A stretch of 41,613 nucleotides of DNA from Clostridia bacterium (GTDB taxonomy: Bacteria > Bacillota > Clostridia > Christensenellales > CAG-138). Below are positions 37,782 to 41,613 of the stretch, one piece after another; positions within the stretch are counted from its first letter, which is position 1, and each line of letters starts with the position of its first letter. Below the pieces are notes generated by a model. The model was not told where the DNA came from. It saw only the letters and a program-made list of their open reading frames with translations, and did no database searches. Where the stretch lies: NCBI GenBank assembly GCA_017525875.1, contig JAFXSG010000002.1, positions 1-41,613 of the forward strand, read 5' to 3'. Made by a program: the position numbers and the translations under genes.

Positions 37782-38943
37782 AATGATTCTCCTTTCGGTT
37801 TTGTTCGTAGTTGTGTTGCTTTTCTCTCGCCTCCGCTAAGAGGTTGTCGACGTATTCGTCGCCGAAAACTCTGCGGAGGAGAGCGTAGTCACAGGTCTGT
37901 TTTTGCAGGTCGTCGTTCTTCTCTTCGAGCGAAGCAAGCCTCTTTTCCAAACGGCTGTTCTCGTTTTCAAGCTCCTCGTTCTCGCCGCGCAGCAGGGCGA
38001 TCTTGTCCCATGCCTTCACCAGGGAGACGAGCACCGCCCGTACGAGATTCTTTAGCCGATGCACGAGCGGGAGGACGAATTTCTCGCGGTAGCTCTTCGC
38101 GCTCGTGAATTTCGGCGGCTCGGGAGCCTCGTACTCGTCATCATGATCGAGCCTGTATCTGATGCCGGAAAGCTCAGTCTCGGCGGTGTCGGCGCTTTCG
38201 AGACGGCGCTGCACTTCGGAGAGCTCGCCATGCTTTTCGGCAAGCTCGGCTTCGAGCACGGCAAGCTCCTTCGCCCGCTCCTGCTTCTTGAAGTCGAGCA
38301 CGGAGAGGTGCTCCTCGTGCGTGCCCTTCTGCTCCCACTCGATGCCGTAACGCTCCATCACGGCGGCGAGGGCATGCTTCTCAGACTCGGCCCACTGCGC
38401 CCACTCGGTCGCGCCGCGCGTACCTCCCGTGAAGCCCTGTGCGGCGAGCGCCTGCTTGAGGGAAACGCGGGTGTCGAGACCGCGCTTGCTGCCGGTCGTG
38501 AACGGGACGAAGTCGATGTGGATATGCGGCGTCGCCTCGTCCATGTGGATGTGAGCGGAGAATACGCGGAGGTTCGGGTTGCGGGCGGCGAAGCCCTTGA
38601 AGTACTCGTCAAGCACCTCTTTTGCCAGCTCGCCGTTTTCCGTTCCGGAGGCCATATTGTCCATATCGCCTATCTGCATTATGATCTCGTGGAACAGCTT
38701 TTCCTGATGGCTCCCGCGGATCTTCTCATAGTAATCGGGGATGATCCGGTCCTTGCGTTTCTGCTTGGCGTTGTAGCGCGCAAGTGCTTCGTCGAAGAGT
38801 TCGTGATAAACCATTTTGAGGGGTTCATCGATGTAACTGATGTTGTATCGGGTGCGCTCGGCTTTCACGTTCGCCGCGATGAAACTGCGGTTGTTGTGGT
38901 TGGCCGAGCCCTTCCCAACCATTGCGCTTATCGTTCTTTTCAT
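37765..38943 (-). CDS. mobV: MobV-type relaxase of element 2
   Basis: A 392-aa relaxase, nearly identical to that of element 1 over the N-terminal catalytic part, including the metal-binding motif HIHMDEATPHIHIDF. Differences gather after about residue 235: here ETELSGIRYRLDHDDEYEAPE against GEEIDRVEYKLSRDEDYAVPE in the sister. The C-terminal coiled coil (ENEELENENSRLEKRLASLEE) is kept. ATG 38943 is chosen by alignment with the sister; a GTG three codons upstream is in frame. No good ribosome site precedes either. Confidence 0.93.
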   Translation of the reverse strand: MKRTISAMVGKGSANHNNRSFIAANVKAERTRYNISYIDEPLKMVYHELFDEALARYNAKQKRKDRIIPDYYEKIRGSHQEKLFHEIIMQIGDMDNMASGTENGELAKEVLDEYFKGFAARNPNLRVFSAHIHMDEATPHIHIDFVPFTTGSKRGLDTRVSLKQALAAQGFTGGTRGATEWAQWAESEKHALAAVMERYGIEWEQKGTHEEHLSVLDFKKQERAKELAVLEAELAEKHGELSEVQRRLESADTAETELSGIRYRLDHDDEYEAPEPPKFTSAKSYREKFVLPLVHRLKNLVRAVLVSLVKAWDKIALLRGENEELENENSRLEKRLASLEEKNDDLQKQTCDYALLRRVFGDEYVDNLLAEAREKQHNYEQNRKENHYEHQH

Positions 38944-38959
38944 AATAATCACCCGGGGG

Positions 38960-39139
38960 TTAATGCCTTTGTTACTTTCTGCGAAAGTAACGCAAAAGCA
39001 CTTTCGTCAGTCTTCGCCCGCCAAAAGTGCTGTTGCGCCCTGCGGGGCCGGCCCTGCCCACCGAAGGAGCGGAGGGGAAGCACTCTGCCTCCGCCCCTTC
39101 TTGAATAACGGGCTTCTTCGATAAACTCACCTTATCGCC
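38960..39139. other. oriT-like region of element 2
   Basis: This 180-bp block is of the same length as, and almost identical to, 17328-17507, with about four substitutions. Two stems are perfect or nearly so: GTTACTTT/AAAGTAAC, and AGCACTTTCG with CAAAAGTGCT (one mismatch). The third stem has one mismatch. Divergence begins abruptly at its right border, where the iterons start. Confidence 0.7.
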
Positions 39140-39161
39140 TTTTGTGGGTTTACCGTCACGC

Positions 39162-39305
39162 GTGACGCTCAGGGATATTTTAGCGTCACGCAATTTTACC
39201 CATATATCATAAGGCATTTTTGAGGCCAAAGCCCCGCGCGTGACGCTCCGTGACGCTAAGTTTGATAGTATGCAAATCAGCGTCACGAGCGTCACTGAGC
39301 GTCAC
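39162..39305. repeat. Iteron cluster of element 2 (GTGACGCT)
   Basis: Seven copies of GTGACGCT or its complement: 39162-39169, 39182-39189 (inverted), 39240-39247, 39250-39257, and inverted at 39279-39286, 39288-39295 and 39298-39305. The last overlaps the stop codon of the RepA-like gene, exactly as in element 1, but the core is GTGACGCT rather than GTGACGATAAA. Confidence 0.75.
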
Positions 39306-40444
39306 CGGCTGCCCTTCCTTTCTACAAAGTACAACCGCACTCTGCGTCCGTCGTGTGAGCGGGAAGGGGCATAAAGAACGCCATACTCGGCAAGGAGCCT
39401 CGCGACGTTCACGTTCAGCTTTCTGGAGAGATGGTGCGGAAGCATTCCGCTTCCGATCCTCTGCGCCAACTCCGTAGCCGTGCCTTCCCATACCGGAGCA
39501 TCTGCATTAACCAAAGCCGCTACCGCGTCGAGGGTGGGATCGGGCGGATCCTTCCACAGCTCGGTCTCCGTTTCGGTAAGGTCGAACGTACAGGTCTCGT
39601 AGCTGAAGAGCAGCTTGAATCTTAGATCCTGCTGATCGCGGCCGACCACGTCGAGCGTCGCCTCGGGGCTTGTCCGCTTCTCCTTGCGGAGCAGGAACGC
39701 GCCGTCCGCAGAGCCGAGCAGCCCGGTAGTGCCGGAGATCATATCGAATTTATCCTCGGCGTCCTGCTTGCGGGTATGGTGCACGATCAGGATCGCGACC
39801 GGCGCCGCGTCCGACAGCGCCTTGAGACCCGCGATGATGCGGTAGTCGTTGGCGTAGCTGTACTTCTCGCCCTCGTCGCCGCGTACCTTCTGCAGGGTAT
39901 CGATGATGACAAGCCGGGTATCGTCGTGCTCGCGGATGAAGCCCTCAAGCTGCTGCATGAGGCCGTTTTCGACCGACTTTGCCTGCGTCGCGAAATGGAG
40001 GGCGGCGGTGCCTTCGATACCGAACATGCGTGAGACGCGCTTCTGGAGCCTCTGGCAATCGTCCTCCAATGCGAGGTACAGTACCGAGCCCTGCCGAACC
40101 GGCAATCCCCAGAGAGGAGTTCCTGTCGCTATCGAGTAGCCGATCTGCGTCACGAGGAAGGATTTGCCGATCTTCGGCGCGCCTGCCATGAGGTAGGTCC
40201 CGGGATACAGGAGCCCCTCAATTATGGGTATTCGGGGTGTAAACGCTGTGTCGAGCAGACCCTGCATCGTGACCGTTTCGATATAGCGCGGATCGAGCTT
40301 TCGCGGATCGATGAAAAATTCTTCTTCGGTGTTGCAAAAACCATTGTAATCTGCTATAATATCCGCAGTTGTGATCGGTGACTGCCTTGTATCTGCGCCA
40401 ACAGATACTTCTTCGGCGGTCATCTTTTCTTTATCTTCGTTCAC
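39302..40444 (-). CDS. RepA-like AAA ATPase of element 2
   Basis: A 380-aa RecA-fold ATPase homologous to the element 1 protein, here with a normal Walker A (GAPKIGKSF). LVIIDTLQKV (Walker B), ILIVHHTRKQ and GTTGLLGSADGAFLL are intact. The C-terminal ~60 residues (QRIGSGMLPHHLSRKLNVNV, ARLLAEYGVLYAP...) differ from the sister more than the rest, in parallel with the changed iterons. GTG 40444 is preferred because AAGGAGG lies seven bases upstream and the codon overlaps the MobC-like stop (GTGA); an ATG six bases earlier touches the ribosome site. Confidence 0.88.
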   Translation of the reverse strand: MNEDKEKMTAEEVSVGADTRQSPITTADIIADYNGFCNTEEEFFIDPRKLDPRYIETVTMQGLLDTAFTPRIPIIEGLLYPGTYLMAGAPKIGKSFLVTQIGYSIATGTPLWGLPVRQGSVLYLALEDDCQRLQKRVSRMFGIEGTAALHFATQAKSVENGLMQQLEGFIREHDDTRLVIIDTLQKVRGDEGEKYSYANDYRIIAGLKALSDAAPVAILIVHHTRKQDAEDKFDMISGTTGLLGSADGAFLLRKEKRTSPEATLDVVGRDQQDLRFKLLFSYETCTFDLTETETELWKDPPDPTLDAVAALVNADAPVWEGTATELAQRIGSGMLPHHLSRKLNVNVARLLAEYGVLYAPSRSHDGRRVRLYFVERKGSR

Positions 40445-40767
40445 GAACATCCCTCCTTCATACCGAGCAGTGTTTTTGTGATAAGCTCGATGTTTTCGTA
40501 AAGCTCATCTCTGATCTCGCCGGCGGCTTCGATGCGCTTGAGCTCATCGAGTACAGCGGCGAGCTGATCCCGCAGGGCCTTGTAAACCCTCGGGTTGCCC
40601 TGAACCACGATATCGCGGTTCAGGCATTTTCTGTAGCAGTATTCCTGCTTGGGCAGACCCGACAGCGCGACGGCTGTATTGATCTGCTCGTTTTCTTCCA
40701 GCGAAACGCGGAATCCGACGGTGATATTCCGGAAGCGTCCGTGTTCGTCTCTGTTCTTGGCTGACAT
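40441..40767 (-). CDS. MobC-like relaxosome accessory protein
   Basis: A 108-aa small DNA-binding-type protein. The N-terminal ~45 residues (RFRNITVGFRVSLEENEQIN, TAVALSGLPKQEY) look like a ribbon-helix-helix followed by the MobC-type helix. The rest is helical (GNPRVYKALRDQLAAVLDELKRI). Such proteins help the relaxase bind oriT. ATG 40767 has AAAGGA upstream and follows the integrase stop by three bases (TGA-ATT-ATG). The homologue in element 1 (18793-19127) has lost its start. Confidence 0.8.
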   Translation of the reverse strand: MSAKNRDEHGRFRNITVGFRVSLEENEQINTAVALSGLPKQEYCYRKCLNRDIVVQGNPRVYKALRDQLAAVLDELKRIEAAGEIRDELYENIELITKTLLGMKEGCS

Positions 40768-40770
40768 AAT

Positions 40771-41613
40771 TCATTCCATCCTTTCATGTTCAAGTTTTTC
40801 GATCATTTCCGTCTGTTTTGACGGGAACAGGTGTGCGTAACGCAGGGTGATCTCGATGCTTTCGTGACCGAGCCTGTCCGCAATGGCGACGGGAGTGAAT
40901 CCCATGTCGATCAGCAGCGAAACGTGGCTGTGGCGAAGATCGTGAACGCGGATGCGCTTTACTCCGGCGGCCTTTGAACCGCGGTCCATCTCACGGTGCA
41001 GATAGCTCTTGGTGATGGGGAAGATACGGTCCGTCCTGCCGAGGCCGTACTGCATTTTCAGATAGTCCTGTATCTCCTCGCAGAGGAACGGGGGCATCTT
41101 TACAGTGCGGTTGCTCTTTTTCGTTTTCGGACTCGTGATCACGTCCTTGCCGTGAAGCCGTTGATACGATTTGCTGATCTTCACGGTACCGGCCTTGAAG
41201 TCGAAGTCCGCAGGCGTCAGCGCCAGCAGCTCACCCTCGCGGATGCCGCACCAGTAGAGCATTTCGAAAGCGTAGTAGGATATGGGCTTGTCCATCATCT
41301 CATCGGCGAAGCGCTTGTACTCATCCTTTGTCCAGAAGCTGATGTTGCCGCCGTCCTTATCGCCCATGCTCCCCGCTTTCGCGGCGGGGTTGGCGCGGAG
41401 CTCATAGTGCCGAACGGCGTGATTGAAGATCGCGCTGAGCTGATTATGGACCGTTTTCAGATACGTCTGCGAATAAGGCTGCTTCTTTTCATCCCGATAT
41501 GCCAGCAGCTCGTTCTGCCACGCGATCACGTCCTTTGCGGTGATCTCGCTGATGTTCCGCTTTCCGAAATACGGCAGGAGCTTCGTTTTGATGATGTGCT
41601 CCTTCGTGAGCCA
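40771..41613 (-). CDS. int: Tyrosine recombinase of element 2 (partial, runs off the edge)
   Basis: The C-terminal 280 residues are visible and the frame is open to the window end (first codons W-L-T-K-E-H-I-I). Catalytic residues present are Arg in CGIREGELL, Lys in SPKTKKSNRT, His-x-x-Arg in HDLRHSH, His in LGHES and Tyr in LRYAHLF. It is clearly homologous to the element 1 integrase but diverged, so target sites may differ. The N-terminal arm-binding domain is outside the window. Confidence 0.93.
   Translation of the reverse strand, partial: WLTKEHIIKTKLLPYFGKRNISEITAKDVIAWQNELLAYRDEKKQPYSQTYLKTVHNQLSAIFNHAVRHYELRANPAAKAGSMGDKDGGNISFWTKDEYKRFADEMMDKPISYYAFEMLYWCGIREGELLALTPADFDFKAGTVKISKSYQRLHGKDVITSPKTKKSNRTVKMPPFLCEEIQDYLKMQYGLGRTDRIFPITKSYLHREMDRGSKAAGVKRIRVHDLRHSHVSLLIDMGFTPVAIADRLGHESIEITLRYAHLFPSKQTEMIEKLEHERME

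Larger units (their letters stand above)
37386..41613 (-). mobile_element. Integrative mobilizable element 2 (cut by window edge)
   Basis: Sister of element 1 in the same orientation and gene order: tnpV, mobV, oriT region, iterons, RepA-like ATPase, MobC-like, integrase. It lacks the second TnpV-like gene and the small acidic-tailed gene of element 1. Its RepA Walker A and MobC start are intact. Xis and the right end are outside the window. Confidence 0.8.

Overview
The window looks like a chromosome segment of a gut- or rumen-type Clostridia (Bacillota). The evidence is strong AGGAGG-type ribosome sites in front of nearly every gene, short lipoprotein signal peptides, a type II CRISPR repeat beginning GTTTGAGAG, MsmX-type sugar import, TnpV/MobV mobilizable elements, and protein families typical of Oscillospiraceae/Ruminococcaceae. 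Base composition is mosaic: hand-counted 60-base lines run from 22 to 39 G+C, which points to much horizontal gene exchange. No rRNA or tRNA gene was seen.

Layout. (1) 1-763: the trailer end of a type II CRISPR array, with 11 repeats, one degenerate terminal repeat and 30-bp spacers; leader and cas genes must lie to the left. (2) 854-2601: a transglutaminase-like lipoprotein (minus) divergent from a desulfoferrodoxin (plus), then a 259-bp segment bounded by 19-bp inverted repeats. (3) 2976-9288: a minus-strand array of small unrelated genes (GNATs, nucleoside-phosphorylase-like, cysteine-rich DUF5714-like, VanZ, SAM methyltransferase, orphan proteins). Two promoters of one conserved type serve it. 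Most gene-to-gene junctions carry a recurring pair of short palindromic motifs, one near the stop codon and one just upstream of the next ribosome site. I see no integron integrase and no canonical attC site, but the layout resembles a gene-cassette array and is the best candidate here for something undescribed. (4) 9589-13908: a plus-strand set NERD/zinc-ribbon, VanZ, WYL regulator, 579-aa protein of unknown function, converging on an Nmad3-like gene (13830-14636). The VanZ gene appears inserted, because the first 18 bases of the WYL gene are duplicated on both sides of it. (5) About 14781-20600: mobilizable element 1 (TnpV, TnpV-like, MobV relaxase, oriT-like region, iterons, RepA-like ATPase, MobC-like, tyrosine recombinase, Xis-like). 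(6) 21616-34519: a fructan/sucrose utilization locus. (7) 34675-37305: a ParB-like/BMP fusion protein and a metallophosphoesterase. (8) 37386 to the right edge: mobilizable element 2, a sister of element 1 in the same orientation, cut off inside its integrase.

How the genes work together. The fructan locus reads as a complete pathway. A LacI-type repressor faces an operon with its own MsmX-like ATPase, two LplB/YtcP-type permeases, a large binding lipoprotein, a lipoprotein with three carbohydrate-binding modules, a surface GH32 enzyme, a DUF624 membrane protein, an intracellular GH32 beta-fructosidase and a PfkB fructokinase. Extracellular fructan would be bound and trimmed at the surface, imported, hydrolysed and phosphorylated.

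The two mobilizable elements flank this locus as direct repeats. They share an almost identical 180-bp oriT-like region, but their iterons have different core sequences. Element 1 carries two probable defects: a Walker A lysine changed to asparagine in its RepA-like ATPase, and a one-base loss at the start of its MobC-like gene.
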